Source: Pseudomonadota bacterium (GTDB lineage: Bacteria > Pseudomonadota > Gammaproteobacteria > Burkholderiales > SG8-39). Taken from it: a DNA stretch of 64,000 nucleotides. The position numbers and the translations under genes were made by a program. The stretch covers positions 1 to 64,000 of the forward strand of contig CANGMI010000006.1 of assembly GCA_947455195.1 (NCBI GenBank), in the 5' to 3' direction. Within the stretch, counting starts at the first letter, position 1. The number at the start of each line of letters is the position of its first letter. The notes under the pieces were generated by a model. That model saw only the letters and a list, made by a program, of their open reading frames with translations, was not told the origin of the DNA and did no database searches. Below, one piece after another: positions 42,533 through 51,972 of this stretch.

Positions 42533-43621
42533 TCAGAACGGCTCGAAGTCACGCAACTGCGGAATGACCTCGGTGCCGAAAAGGCGTATCGAACGCATCA
42601 GGTCCTCCTCGGGCAGCGTGCCGTAATTGAACTCGCCGAAGTACGTGTTGAAGACGCCTTCGGTGGCCCACTCGCGCAGCTTGCGGGCGACCGTGTCGGG
42701 TGAACCGACGAGAACGAGGTCGTGCTCGAGCAACCACTCGGGGTCGGCCAGGTGCATCACGACTTCAGCGGCCGCGGCCTCGCCCCGTTCGTAGAACTTC
42801 TCGGCATGCTGGGCGAGGAGCTTCTGCAATTCGCTCTCGCTCCCCGCCTGGCCGACAAAGCCGCGATACGCCCGACCGGCCTGCTGCAGGCCGCGATCGA
42901 TCGCTTTTTGATCGGTCTCATCGACATAGATCGCCGTGGAATAGGCGATGTTGGGTTTGCGCGCCCACCCGGCGGCCTTCCAGTTGGCAAGATAGGTCGA
43001 GTAGCGCGACCGGGCAGTCTTGCGATCGAAGAGGAAGAAGTAACCGGTGTTGATTCCCTCGCGCGCGCAGAATTCGAGCGTCGGCGGATCACGCGTCTCG
43101 ATCCAGAGCGGTGGATGCGGCCGCTGCAGGGGCGGCATGCACATGAGCACGCCATTGGCCTTGTGATGTTGCCCCTGGTAGTCAAAGGGCTCCGTGGCCG
43201 CACAGGCGCGGCGCAGGAAGTCGACGAATTCAAGCGTCACCGCACGCCGCGGCTCGTAATCGGCACCGTAGGGGCCGAAGTAGGCTTTCACGATGCCCGG
43301 CACCAGACCAACCTCGAGCCTCCCTTCGAGCATGTGGTCGGCGAGGATGATCTCCTCGGCAAGACGCACCGGATGATGCAGCGGCACCACATAACCCATG
43401 GCACCGAGGCGGATATGTCGCGTCTGGACACCGGCACCGATCACGAAGGCACTGGGCGATGGCATCCAGCTCTCGTCAGGCCTGAAGTGGTGTTCGACAC
43501 TGAAGCCGAAGTCGAAGCGCAGGTCATCGCACAGCTTGAGCTCGCGCCACAGTTGCTGATAGCGCTGCGCACCGGTCATGCCGGGCTTGCCCCACACATG
43601 GGTGAAGTGTCCGAATTTCAT
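42533..43621 (-). CDS. Luciferase-like (LLM) flavin-dependent oxidoreductase
   Basis: The 362-aa protein belongs to the bacterial-luciferase-like monooxygenase superfamily: a KFGHFTHVWGKPG N-terminal strand, FDFGFSVEHHFRPDESWMPSP with the family's EHHF segment, ADHMLEGRLEVGLVPGIVKAYF, PPLQRPHPPLWIET and a C-terminal VLVGSPDTVARKL region. It should use reduced flavin from a partner reductase to oxidise a carbon or sulfur compound. It starts after GGGGGAGACAGC at 43621 and heads a two-gene unit with the Bug receptor at 41538. A paralogue lies at 60683. Confidence 0.92.
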   Translation of the reverse strand: MKFGHFTHVWGKPGMTGAQRYQQLWRELKLCDDLRFDFGFSVEHHFRPDESWMPSPSAFVIGAGVQTRHIRLGAMGYVVPLHHPVRLAEEIILADHMLEGRLEVGLVPGIVKAYFGPYGADYEPRRAVTLEFVDFLRRACAATEPFDYQGQHHKANGVLMCMPPLQRPHPPLWIETRDPPTLEFCAREGINTGYFFLFDRKTARSRYSTYLANWKAAGWARKPNIAYSTAIYVDETDQKAIDRGLQQAGRAYRGFVGQAGSESELQKLLAQHAEKFYERGEAAAAEVVMHLADPEWLLEHDLVLVGSPDTVARKLREWATEGVFNTYFGEFNYGTLPEEDLMRSIRLFGTEVIPQLRDFEPF

Positions 43622-43724
43622 GCTGTCTCCCCCGCCGTAACGCCTTGGCTTCTCCGACCCATTCTACCTGCGACAGATTCGGATGAAGTCGTCAGACATC
43701 ACGCGGCCCCATCGGCAGGCACGC

Positions 43725-45332
43725 TCAGCCGGCGCCGCGCACCGTGTCGATCAGCCGTATGGCATCCGTGGGGAGTGCATCGCCGCGCCAGGCCACATGC
43801 CCATCGGGTCGCACCAGGACCAGCGCGCGATCGTAGACCTGCGCGACCGCAGGCTCCGGGCGATGTTCGACACGCAGCGGCACCCCACGCACCGCGGCAG
43901 CCTGCACCAGGGGCGCAACATCGGGCAGCGACGAACCCGACCCGATGAGCACGAACGAACGACCGAAGAGATCGAGCGTCGAACGACCATCATCGAGCAC
44001 CACATGAGGCGCCCGTGCGCCAGGGCGACTGGTCTGGGTGTAGGTCATGGCCGTGTCCTCAGGCGCCGGTGTTCCGTCGGGTACGCAGATCGGCGAATCT
44101 TCATACCGATAGCCCAGCACGATGCCTTCGTTCCTGAACTCGCGTTCGAATTCGTTCTCGGCGATAAAGCGCCCCATCTGCGCACGCGCACTCGTACCCG
44201 CCTCACTCGCCTCGCACAGCGCGGCGAGCTTTGGCATGCCCAGGAACTTGGCAAAGGTAAACGTGGCCTCGGTCACGTTGCGCACCGCCACCGGTCGGCG
44301 TTCGGCCTGATAGCTCTCGAAGATCGATGAGGGCGCCCAGCCCGCCCTCACCCCTTCGATCTTCCAGGCCAGATCGACAGCGTCGAGAATGCCGGTATTC
44401 ATGCCAAAGCCACCGGTGGGGGTGAGGTTGTGCAGCGCATCGCCACACAGAAAGACCCGGCCACGCCGGAATTCATCGGCCACGCGCTGCTGACGCAGCC
44501 AGGGCAGAACGCCCACCACCTTGAACTCGATATCCGCGCCGATGGCGCGACGAATGTAAGCCGGCGCATCGAAGTGGGCGATATCGGTATCGGGCGGCAT
44601 CTGCGAGAGCCACAGACGCCACAGGCGCCTGCCATCGATCGCCGACAGCCCCGCCCACATGCCATCGGGGCCAATGAGCCAACTGAGCACCGAGGGCCTC
44701 TCGCCGGCACGAAACACTTCATCCGATTCGAAATAGATGTTGATCTCGAAACTGAGTTGCGCTGAACCCGTCATGGTGATGCCCATCGATTCGCGAATGC
44801 GGCTCCGAGCACCATCACAAGCCACCAGATACTCGGCGCTGACCTGGCGCACCGCACCCGAGTCGCGATCGAGCAGCGTTGCCTCGACCCGATCACCGTG
44901 ATCGACAAAGCCATCCATCTGGGTGCGGTAGCGCAGCTGCGTTGTCGCAAAGCTGCGCGCGTGCTCGCGCAGGATCGGGTCAAACCAGGTTTGCGGGCAG
45001 CGCTGGAAACTCTCGGGCGAATTGAGCGAGGGCTTGCGCTGCGCGTCAGACCCGTAGTCGATGACAGCCATAGGCTCATCGCGCAAGCGGGTGAGGTACT
45101 GCATGCGGCGCGGATAGTCGGCGGGCCAGCCGGCCTTGCGCACCCGGTCGGCAATACCCCAGCGCCGACACACCTCCATCGAACGCGCATTGACCGCATT
45201 CATGCGCGGCAGCGGAATCGCGCCATCACGCCGCTCGACCAGCAGGCTGGCAATACCGCGCCAGGCCAGTTCTATCGACATCGCGAGCCCGACAGGCCCA
45301 CCGCCCACGATCAATACCGGCACATGTTCCAT
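43725..45332 (-). CDS. FAD-dependent aromatic hydroxylase (PheA/MhpA class)
   Basis: The 535-aa monooxygenase has GGGPVGLAMSIELAWRG at the start, LVACDGARSRIRESMG (DG motif) and VFLCGDALHNLTPTGGFGMNTG (GD motif), plus a thioredoxin-like C-terminal domain with FGRSFVLIGSG. This is the MhpA/TetX-like class that hydroxylates aromatic rings with NAD(P)H. ATG 45332 (MEHVPVLIVGGG) is taken as the start; an upstream ATG at 45368 adds 12 residues. It is divergent from the Bug gene at 45436, 103 bp away, and both probably share control. Confidence 0.93.
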   Translation of the reverse strand: MEHVPVLIVGGGPVGLAMSIELAWRGIASLLVERRDGAIPLPRMNAVNARSMEVCRRWGIADRVRKAGWPADYPRRMQYLTRLRDEPMAVIDYGSDAQRKPSLNSPESFQRCPQTWFDPILREHARSFATTQLRYRTQMDGFVDHGDRVEATLLDRDSGAVRQVSAEYLVACDGARSRIRESMGITMTGSAQLSFEINIYFESDEVFRAGERPSVLSWLIGPDGMWAGLSAIDGRRLWRLWLSQMPPDTDIAHFDAPAYIRRAIGADIEFKVVGVLPWLRQQRVADEFRRGRVFLCGDALHNLTPTGGFGMNTGILDAVDLAWKIEGVRAGWAPSSIFESYQAERRPVAVRNVTEATFTFAKFLGMPKLAALCEASEAGTSARAQMGRFIAENEFEREFRNEGIVLGYRYEDSPICVPDGTPAPEDTAMTYTQTSRPGARAPHVVLDDGRSTLDLFGRSFVLIGSGSSLPDVAPLVQAAAVRGVPLRVEHRPEPAVAQVYDRALVLVRPDGHVAWRGDALPTDAIRLIDTVRGAG

Positions 45333-45435
45333 ACGTTCCACCTGCAGCGAGCCTTGTCTCCACGCCAACCGGTACGCCGTACGGCGCCGACTGGACTACC
45401 ATGGCGGTCATATTAAAGCAGCATGGAGACAAGAC

Positions 45436-46422
45436 ATGCGAGGCGCCATCCGCCTTCTGCTCTGCGCGGTGCATGGCATCGCGCTGAGCGCATCACTGCC
45501 AGTGCAGGCACAGAGCGACGATCGGTACCCGAGTCGACCGATCAAGCTCATCATCGGCTTCCCCCCCGGTGGCCCCACCGATCTCCTGGGCCGGCTCTTT
45601 GCCCAGCGCATGGCCGATGACCTCGGTCAACAGATCATCGTCGAGAACCGCGCCGGAGCCTCGGGCGCCCTCGGCATGGAAGCCGTTGCACGCGCGCAGC
45701 CCGATGGCTACACGCTCGCGTATGGGGCATCGAGCAACGTCACGCAACTGCCCGCGCTGCGCAAGCATCTGTCCTTCAATCCGATCACCGACTTTGCGCC
45801 GGTGGGCATGACCGCCACCGGTGCCCTGACCCTGGTGACCAGCAATACGGTACCCGCCCGAACCCTGGCCGAATTCATTGCCTACGCACGGGCCAATCCG
45901 GGCAAGCTCAACTTTGCGACTGCGGGTGCGGGCTCGGCACCGCACCTCACCGCGGTGCTCTTCAATGACCAGGCTGGCATCAAGGCCGTGCATGTCCCCT
46001 TCACCGGTGGGGCTCCGGCCTTGCAGGCAACGATGCAGGGCAGCACGCACTACGTGTTCGATACGGCCAGCACCTCGGGGCCCCTGCTGAAATCCACCCA
46101 GGTCCGGGTACTGGCACTCACCAGCGCGCAAGGCATGAGCTCTCTGCCCGGGGTGCCAGCCGCCACCGAGGCGGGCCTGCCCGGTTTCGTGGTCACCACC
46201 TGGAATGGCATCCTGGCACCCAAGGGGACACCGGCCACCGTCGTCGACCGCCTCAATCGGGCGCTGCGCACCACGCTGGGCGCGCCCGACTTCGTCGAAC
46301 GACTGAATGGCATGGGCCTCACCCCGGCACCCACGACGCCCGAGGCATTTGGCGCCTTCATCGTTCGGGAGACGCAACGCTGGACCGACCTGATCGAGCG
46401 CGCAGGCATCCCCCGCGAGTAA
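45436..46422 (+). CDS. Bug-family substrate receptor
   Basis: The 328-aa receptor has a signal peptide (IRLLLCAVHGIALSASLPVQAQ). The core reads RPIKLIIGFPPGGPTDLLGRLF, ENRAGASGALGMEAVA, QPDGYTLAY and HVPFTGGAPALQATMQGST, where VPYKG has become VPFTG. TGGAGACAAGAC immediately precedes ATG 45436, while the open frame extends back to 45136. It is divergent from the aromatic hydroxylase, and a second Bug gene follows 71 bp later. Confidence 0.93.
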   Translation: MRGAIRLLLCAVHGIALSASLPVQAQSDDRYPSRPIKLIIGFPPGGPTDLLGRLFAQRMADDLGQQIIVENRAGASGALGMEAVARAQPDGYTLAYGASSNVTQLPALRKHLSFNPITDFAPVGMTATGALTLVTSNTVPARTLAEFIAYARANPGKLNFATAGAGSAPHLTAVLFNDQAGIKAVHVPFTGGAPALQATMQGSTHYVFDTASTSGPLLKSTQVRVLALTSAQGMSSLPGVPAATEAGLPGFVVTTWNGILAPKGTPATVVDRLNRALRTTLGAPDFVERLNGMGLTPAPTTPEAFGAFIVRETQRWTDLIERAGIPRE

Positions 46423-46493
46423 ATCCTGCGGTCATTCAGGTGCCGACTTCCGGACGCCACGGGAACAGTCGCAAACACGAGGAGCATCCGTTC

Positions 46494-47543
46494 ATGCTGC
46501 AACTTCACCGTGCTGCCGACGGGCGCGCTGCCGATCCCGGGAGCGCGCAAGGCCTCGGGACCATCTCCGGCCGCCGGCGGGTTCTGGGTGCCTTGCTGGG
46601 TTTGCCGGGGCTATTGGCCGCCACCGCGCAGGCCGCCGGACCCTGGCCCGAGCGTCCGGTGCGCTTTGTGGTGCCACTGCCGCCCGGAGGCTCGTACGAC
46701 TACCTCGCGCGATTGCTCGGCGACCCGTTTCGCATTGCCTTCAATCAGTCGTTCGTGGTCGAGAACCGGGTCGGTGCCGACGGCCGTCTGGGTATCGAAC
46801 ATCTGGTGAGGCAACCCGCTGACGGCCAGACCATCGGCATCATCTCGAGCACGCACGTGGTCCATCCGAGCCTTGTACGGCAGATGCCCTACGATGTGCT
46901 GCGCGACCTCGCGCCGATCGGTCTCATCGCCAAAGCCCCGTTCGTGCTGGTCGTCCATCCCGGCGTTCCCGTCGACAGCGTGAGCGCCTACATGGCGCTC
47001 GCACGCGCGCAACCGGGCAAGCTGACCTTCGGCAGTTCGGGCGTGGGCTCGCCATTTCACCTGGCCGGTGAACTGATGAAGCGCATGGCCGGCATCGACA
47101 TGCTGCATGTGCCCTACAAGGGGTCATCGCCCGTGGTGTCGGCTCTCCTCGGTGGCGAGATCATGTCGGCCTTCGCGCCGCTGGGTCCGGTGCTGGGGCA
47201 TATCCAGGCGGGACGACTGCGGGCGCTGGGCATCGTCGACTCGCAGCGCACCCGCGTGCTGCCCGCCATACCGACGATTGCCGAGGCCGGTCCCCTGCCC
47301 GGCTACGGCCTGGATTCGTGGCTGGGTCTGGTGGCGCCGGCGGGCACACCGGCCGACATCATCGAACGCATCAGCGGCGAGCTCAATCGCACGGTGCAGA
47401 ACCCCGAATTTGCCGAACAGCGCCTCATTCGCCAGGGCTACGACCCCTTCGTGTCGACGCCGGCGGCGATGCGCGAGACGATGGTCTCTGACCTCGCGCG
47501 GTACGCCCGCCTGATACGCGATGCCAACATCCCGGCCGAGTAA
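46494..47543 (+). CDS. Bug-family substrate receptor with twin-arginine-like leader
   Basis: The 349-aa receptor has a long N-terminus with GRRRVLGALLGLPGLLAATAQA, a twin-arginine-like signal. The core reads VRFVVPLPPGGSYDYLARLL, ENRVGADGRLGIEHL, ADGQTIGI, MLHVPYKGSSPVVSALLGGEI and LGLVAPAGTPADIIERI. GAGGAGCATCCGTTC precedes ATG 46494. It is 36 bp upstream of the NicX-like dioxygenase gene, so a hydroxypyridine or its precursor is a candidate ligand. Confidence 0.92.
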   Translation: MLQLHRAADGRAADPGSAQGLGTISGRRRVLGALLGLPGLLAATAQAAGPWPERPVRFVVPLPPGGSYDYLARLLGDPFRIAFNQSFVVENRVGADGRLGIEHLVRQPADGQTIGIISSTHVVHPSLVRQMPYDVLRDLAPIGLIAKAPFVLVVHPGVPVDSVSAYMALARAQPGKLTFGSSGVGSPFHLAGELMKRMAGIDMLHVPYKGSSPVVSALLGGEIMSAFAPLGPVLGHIQAGRLRALGIVDSQRTRVLPAIPTIAEAGPLPGYGLDSWLGLVAPAGTPADIIERISGELNRTVQNPEFAEQRLIRQGYDPFVSTPAAMRETMVSDLARYARLIRDANIPAE

Positions 47544-47579
47544 TCCAGCGGCCCTGTCCTCCCGCAGGAGAACGCACCC

Positions 47580-48632
47580 ATGAATACCCAGAGAACTACC
47601 GCGGCAGAACTGGGCCTGCTGTTTAAAAGAGAGTTCACGCTGTGCCGGCTTGCTCCAGGGGAGACGCTCGTGCTCCTCACCGATCAGACAACGTCGCGTG
47701 ACATGGTGCATGCAGCCTTCGCAGCCGCCCAGTCGCTGGCGGCCATCGTGTTCGAGGTGTGTATCCCCAAGACCGTCGACCTCGCCCGTATCGCTCACGG
47801 ATCGCCCGCCGACGGCGAAGGGGTCATGAAAGCCCTGCTGTCGGCCAATCTGGTCTGCACCTTCTTTCCGCCCAATCTGTCACGCTGGCTGTCGGAACTG
47901 CGCGGTAACGGCGGGCGCATTCTCTCCATCATCGCCAGTCCCGATCAGCTGGCGCACCTGATGTCACCCCCGGGACTGAAGGAGGCGGTACAGCATGCGG
48001 CAACACGCTATCGAGGGACGACGCGGGTGCAGGTCACCAGCAGTGCCGGAACCGATCTGCACTTCACCCGCGGGCGCCCGGGCGATACCGAAGTGCGCGG
48101 GTACTACGGCTACGCCGACGAGCCCGGGCATTTCGACCAGTGGGGCTTCGGCATGGTGGCCGACTTCCCGGATGAAGGCAGCGCCGAGGGTGTCGTCATG
48201 ATCCAGCCCGGCGATGTCTGGATCCTGCCCTACATCCGCATGGTCGAGAGCCCCATTCGCCTCGAGGTGGAGGCAGGCTTCATTCGTCACATTTCAGGCG
48301 GTGTCGATGCGAGAGCCTTCGATGACTGGCTCACCAGCAACAAGCGCGATGCCGACGACCTCGATCCGTTTGCAGTGTCGCACCTGGGGTTCGGACTCAA
48401 TCCGCGCGCGCGCTGGGATCACATCCTCACCTACGGCAACAGCCACGACGATCTCGCCGTATCGATGCGCAGCTTTGCCGGCAACTTCCTCTTCTCGACC
48501 GGCCCCGGCATCCAGCGCAAGACGCGTGGCCACATCGACATGCCGATGTGCAACTGCTCGATCCGCTTCGATGGCGACCTGGTGGTGGACCGTGGCCGAC
48601 TGGTCGATCCGAGGATGATCGTCAGCCCCTGA
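47580..48632 (+). CDS. NicX-like 2,5-dihydroxypyridine 5,6-dioxygenase (M29-aminopeptidase-like fold)
   Basis: The 350-aa protein matches the NicX dioxygenase family in length and key residues. From memory NicX of Pseudomonas putida uses His265, His318 and Asp320 to bind Fe(II). Here HIDMP places His and Asp exactly at 318 and 320, and SHLGFGLNP places a His at 268. The fold is that of M29 aminopeptidases, which are the other possibility. It would open 2,5-dihydroxypyridine to N-formylmaleamate. No other nic genes are recognisable beside it, but two Bug genes precede it. AGGAGAACGCACCC precedes ATG 47580. Confidence 0.85.
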   Translation: MNTQRTTAAELGLLFKREFTLCRLAPGETLVLLTDQTTSRDMVHAAFAAAQSLAAIVFEVCIPKTVDLARIAHGSPADGEGVMKALLSANLVCTFFPPNLSRWLSELRGNGGRILSIIASPDQLAHLMSPPGLKEAVQHAATRYRGTTRVQVTSSAGTDLHFTRGRPGDTEVRGYYGYADEPGHFDQWGFGMVADFPDEGSAEGVVMIQPGDVWILPYIRMVESPIRLEVEAGFIRHISGGVDARAFDDWLTSNKRDADDLDPFAVSHLGFGLNPRARWDHILTYGNSHDDLAVSMRSFAGNFLFSTGPGIQRKTRGHIDMPMCNCSIRFDGDLVVDRGRLVDPRMIVSP

Positions 48633-48651
48633 TGCACCACCCGGCAGGCAC

Positions 48652-49632
48652 TCAGTCGACGGTCGCCCCCGACTGTCGCACCATCGGCTCCCACTGACGC
48701 AGGTCGGCCTGGAGAAAGCGGGCGAACTCCTCGGGACTCATCAGCATCGGCTCCATGCCGTTGGCCATGAGAAAACTCTTGCGAAAATCCGGCAAGGCCA
48801 GCACCTGATTGGCCGCGCTGTTGAGCTTGCGGATGACATCGGCGGGCAACGCTGCAGGTCCCAGCAGCCCCCACCAGGCACTCACCTCGAAACCGGGCAG
48901 ACCCGACTCGCTGGCGGTGGGCAATTCGGGGTGACTGGCGAGGCGCCGCGGCGTGGCGGTGGCAACGAGGCGCAACTTGCCTTCGCCCGCGAGGGCGTCA
49001 AAGGTGGTGATGTTGCCCAGCATCATGGTGATGTGGCCAGCCACCAGATCGGCCACCGCCGGGGCCGCACCCTTGTAGGGGACATGCAGGATGCTCGCAC
49101 CGGTCAGTCGCTTGAACTGCTCGAGGGCAATATGCGGATAGGAGCCATTGCCCATCGATCCGTAGCGCATGTCCTCGGGACGCGCCCGCGAAAATGCCAC
49201 CAGCTCGGACAAGGTGCGTACAGGCACGGTGGCATTGACTGCGATCACCGGCGAGTTGCTGCCGATCATCGCGAGCGGCGTGAAGTCACGGACGGCATCG
49301 TAGGGCACCTTGCGATACAGATGCGGATTGATCACGAAGGTCGAACTGTCGGAGACCAGCAGGGTGTAGCCATCGGGCGCTGCACGGGCGACGGCCTCGG
49401 CGCCGATCATCTGACCGCCGCCGGGCCGGTTCTCGATGACGATGGGTTGACCGAGCGAGGACGACATGCGTTGTCCGAGCGTGCGGGCGAGCAGATCGGT
49501 CAGCCCGCCAGCGGTGGCCGGTACGACAACCCGAATGGGCCTCACCGGGTAGCCCTGTGACTGAACGGTGCCGGCCGTTGCGGCCAACAGCAAACCCGCG
49601 CCGACGACTGCCAGCATGCGCCTGGCGCTCAT
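48652..49632 (-). CDS. Bug-family substrate receptor
   Basis: The 326-aa receptor has a short signal peptide (MLAVVGAGLLLAATAGTVQS). The core reads RPIRVVVPATAGGLTDLLART, ENRPGGGQMIGAEAVA, APDGYTLLV and LHVPYKGAAPAVADLVAGHI, with a WWGLLGPAALPADVI loop. ATG 49632 was chosen because AGGAGATGATC precedes it; the open frame extends to 49689. It converges with the NicX-like gene (20 bp apart) and is divergent from the Bug gene at 49788. Confidence 0.93.
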   Translation of the reverse strand: MSARRMLAVVGAGLLLAATAGTVQSQGYPVRPIRVVVPATAGGLTDLLARTLGQRMSSSLGQPIVIENRPGGGQMIGAEAVARAAPDGYTLLVSDSSTFVINPHLYRKVPYDAVRDFTPLAMIGSNSPVIAVNATVPVRTLSELVAFSRARPEDMRYGSMGNGSYPHIALEQFKRLTGASILHVPYKGAAPAVADLVAGHITMMLGNITTFDALAGEGKLRLVATATPRRLASHPELPTASESGLPGFEVSAWWGLLGPAALPADVIRKLNSAANQVLALPDFRKSFLMANGMEPMLMSPEEFARFLQADLRQWEPMVRQSGATVD

Positions 49633-49787
49633 GATCATCTCCTGTTCGTGCCAGCGGTAACTGGGCATATCCACTCGTGTATCGCGCAAGCAGCGTTCTA
49701 CACCGGTCTTGCCAGTTCGTCACCCCGATCAGCCGGGCTGCTACCATGCGCAGCAGAAGAAGCTGTCGTACACCGAGGAGACAACCC

Positions 49788-50789
49788 GTGCCGGTACCCG
49801 ACCCGCTACGGCGACGCATGATGGCCCTGCCTGGGGCGCTGCTGGCTGCCGGTATCGCAGCCCCATTCATCAACCGCCGTGCACACGCCCAGACCTGGCC
49901 GACCCGCCCGATACGACTGATCGTGCCCTATTCGCCCGGCTCGGGCGCCGACGTGTCGGCACGCGGGATCGCACGACTGCTCCCGCGCTTCCTGGGTCAG
50001 GAAGTCATCATCGAAAACCAGCCAGGCGGCGCCGCGATACCGGCCAGCCTCAATGTTGCACGAGCCGCGCCCGACGGTTACACGCTGCTCTTCTCGGCGA
50101 CGCAGCACGCCATCAACCCGAGCTTTGGTCCGCCACTACCCTACGATTCGGTGGAGAGCTTCACGCCGGTTGCGCGGCTGACCAGCCAGCCGCTCCTGCT
50201 CGCGGTGAGCAGCACGGTGCCCGCCAGCAACCTGGGCGAGCTGATCGCCTATGCTCGGGCACGTCCGGGCAAGCTGAACTACGCCTCCACCGGCGTCGGT
50301 TCATCGATTCATCTGGCCGGAGCGTTCTTCGCCAGCCGGGCCGGACTCGATGTGCACCATGTCGCCTACAAGAACGCGGCCGACGCGCTCATCGACCTCG
50401 TGCGCGGTGACGTGCAGTGGATCTTCTACCCCTACCAGAGCGTGCTCTCGCAACTGCAGAGCGGTCGCATCAGGCTGCTGGGCAGTACGGCGGGCCATCG
50501 CTCGACCTGGGCACCCGATGTGCCGACCATGGCCGAATCCGGCTACCCCGACTTCGTGCTGCCCGCCTGGCAGGGCATCTTCGGCCCGGCCCATCTGCCT
50601 GCGTCGATTGCGACGCGCCTCTACGAGGCGTTCCGTGGCGCGCTGAGCGACCCGGCACTGGTCAAGACGTTCGAAGCCGGCGGCACCGACATCTTTCTCG
50701 CAGGGTCGGATGCCTTCGCCGATTTTCTTCGCAGCGAGATCTCCCGCTATCGTGACATCGTGCGCACCTCGGGCGCGCGACCCGATTAA
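49788..50789 (+). CDS. Bug-family substrate receptor with unusual lid loop
   Basis: The 333-aa receptor starts at GTG 49788, preceded by GAGGAGACAACCC. Its leader LRRRMMALPGALLAAGIAAPF looks twin-arginine-like. The core reads RPIRLIVPYSPGSGADVSARG, ENQPGGAAIPASLNVA, APDGYTLLF and, in place of the usual VPYKG, VAYKNAADALIDLVRG. The changed Pro and Gly suggest a different ligand pocket. It ends overlapping the convergent Rieske oxygenase gene by 4 bp. Confidence 0.92.
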   Translation: MPVPDPLRRRMMALPGALLAAGIAAPFINRRAHAQTWPTRPIRLIVPYSPGSGADVSARGIARLLPRFLGQEVIIENQPGGAAIPASLNVARAAPDGYTLLFSATQHAINPSFGPPLPYDSVESFTPVARLTSQPLLLAVSSTVPASNLGELIAYARARPGKLNYASTGVGSSIHLAGAFFASRAGLDVHHVAYKNAADALIDLVRGDVQWIFYPYQSVLSQLQSGRIRLLGSTAGHRSTWAPDVPTMAESGYPDFVLPAWQGIFGPAHLPASIATRLYEAFRGALSDPALVKTFEAGGTDIFLAGSDAFADFLRSEISRYRDIVRTSGARPD

Positions 50790-51898
50790 CGGGCGACGAC
50801 CGGCCTGACCGGCTGGTGGCGCTCGGCCTCGATGCGCTGCGCAAGAATGCGGCGGTAACGCGCCAGGCCCACATCGATTTCCAGGAGCACGGGCTCGAGC
50901 ACACGGTTGGCGCAATCGAGATAGCGCTGCTGTGCTTCGATGACCGGGGCATCCTGCTCCTCGAAGGCAAAGCGACGCATTCGCGCAATCTTCTGCTGCA
51001 ACTCGAGATCGAGCGCGCGATCGTGGGTCTTCACCCCGAAGCGCACCGCGGTGAAGAAGTAATGCGTCGTGTGCTCGCTCTCCGGGGTCAGCATGTGCAG
51101 CGCATGAAAGCCGGTACCGGTCATCGGATCGCGGCCGGGTTCACAGATGCAACTGAGCAGTCGCAAGCTGCTCGGGGCCATCCAGCGCATGCGCGTCACC
51201 TTGTCGACGCGGGGCGGATGATCGGGCCAGCACTGGGCGAAGATCGCCGGTGCGCTCGCGTCGCGCGCGTGTCGGGTCACGATCACGTCACTCCCCTCGA
51301 CCTCGCACTGCGTGTCGGAGCGAACCGTATCGGCATTGCCGATCAGGCCCTCGTGCAGATACGAGGTATGACTGAGATCGAGCAGGTTGTCGATGAGCAG
51401 CCGATAGTTGGCGCGAATCGAGAGGTAATCGAGCCGGGTCGAATGCAATGCCGGTGCGTGATCGAGAATCGAGTAATCGGGGATCGCATCTGGCTGTGGC
51501 GTCTGCTCCCCCATCCAGACCCAGAGTGCGCGATGCCGCTCGACCACTGGCCAGACCTTGACCCGCGCGCTCGGCGGAATGCGACCGGCGCCATGCGGAT
51601 TGTTCACGCAGGCCCCCGTCGTGTCGTACTCCAGACCATGGTAGGGGCACTGAACCCGGCAACCCTCGAGCAGATGCCCCTGGCTGAGCGGCGCAAAACG
51701 ATGGGCACAGCGGTCCTCCAGCGCAACCCACTGGCCGCTCCCGGTTTTGAAGAACACGATCGGCTCATCGAGCATCGTGCGGTGCGTGAGGGGCGCCTGG
51801 CAGAAGTCATCGACCCAGCCCGCCATGTACCACGCATTGCGCAGGAACCCCCCGGCGGTCATCGGTTGGGTCAGGTCAGGCAGGAGGCTCTGTCTCAT
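50786..51898 (-). CDS. Rieske-type aromatic ring oxygenase alpha subunit (vanillate demethylase-like)
   Basis: The 370-aa protein starts with an N-terminal Rieske domain: CAH (Cys64, His66) and CPYH (Cys84, His87) bind the 2Fe-2S cluster. A mononuclear iron site follows at NLLDLSHTSYLHEG (Asp174 as bridge, His177, His182). Length and motif spacing match phthalate/vanillate-type oxygenases that need a separate reductase, which is not in the window. ATG 51898 opens the conserved N-terminus; the frame goes on to 52198. It follows the Bug gene at 51973 by 74 bp on the minus strand. Confidence 0.93.
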   Translation of the reverse strand: MRQSLLPDLTQPMTAGGFLRNAWYMAGWVDDFCQAPLTHRTMLDEPIVFFKTGSGQWVALEDRCAHRFAPLSQGHLLEGCRVQCPYHGLEYDTTGACVNNPHGAGRIPPSARVKVWPVVERHRALWVWMGEQTPQPDAIPDYSILDHAPALHSTRLDYLSIRANYRLLIDNLLDLSHTSYLHEGLIGNADTVRSDTQCEVEGSDVIVTRHARDASAPAIFAQCWPDHPPRVDKVTRMRWMAPSSLRLLSCICEPGRDPMTGTGFHALHMLTPESEHTTHYFFTAVRFGVKTHDRALDLELQQKIARMRRFAFEEQDAPVIEAQQRYLDCANRVLEPVLLEIDVGLARYRRILAQRIEAERHQPVRPVVAR

Positions 51899-51972
51899 CG
51901 GTCGGGTCCAGGGCGATTGAACAAGCACCGCGCAGGTCTCGTCGACCCGTGCGCCGTCGCAGTGCTCCAAGA

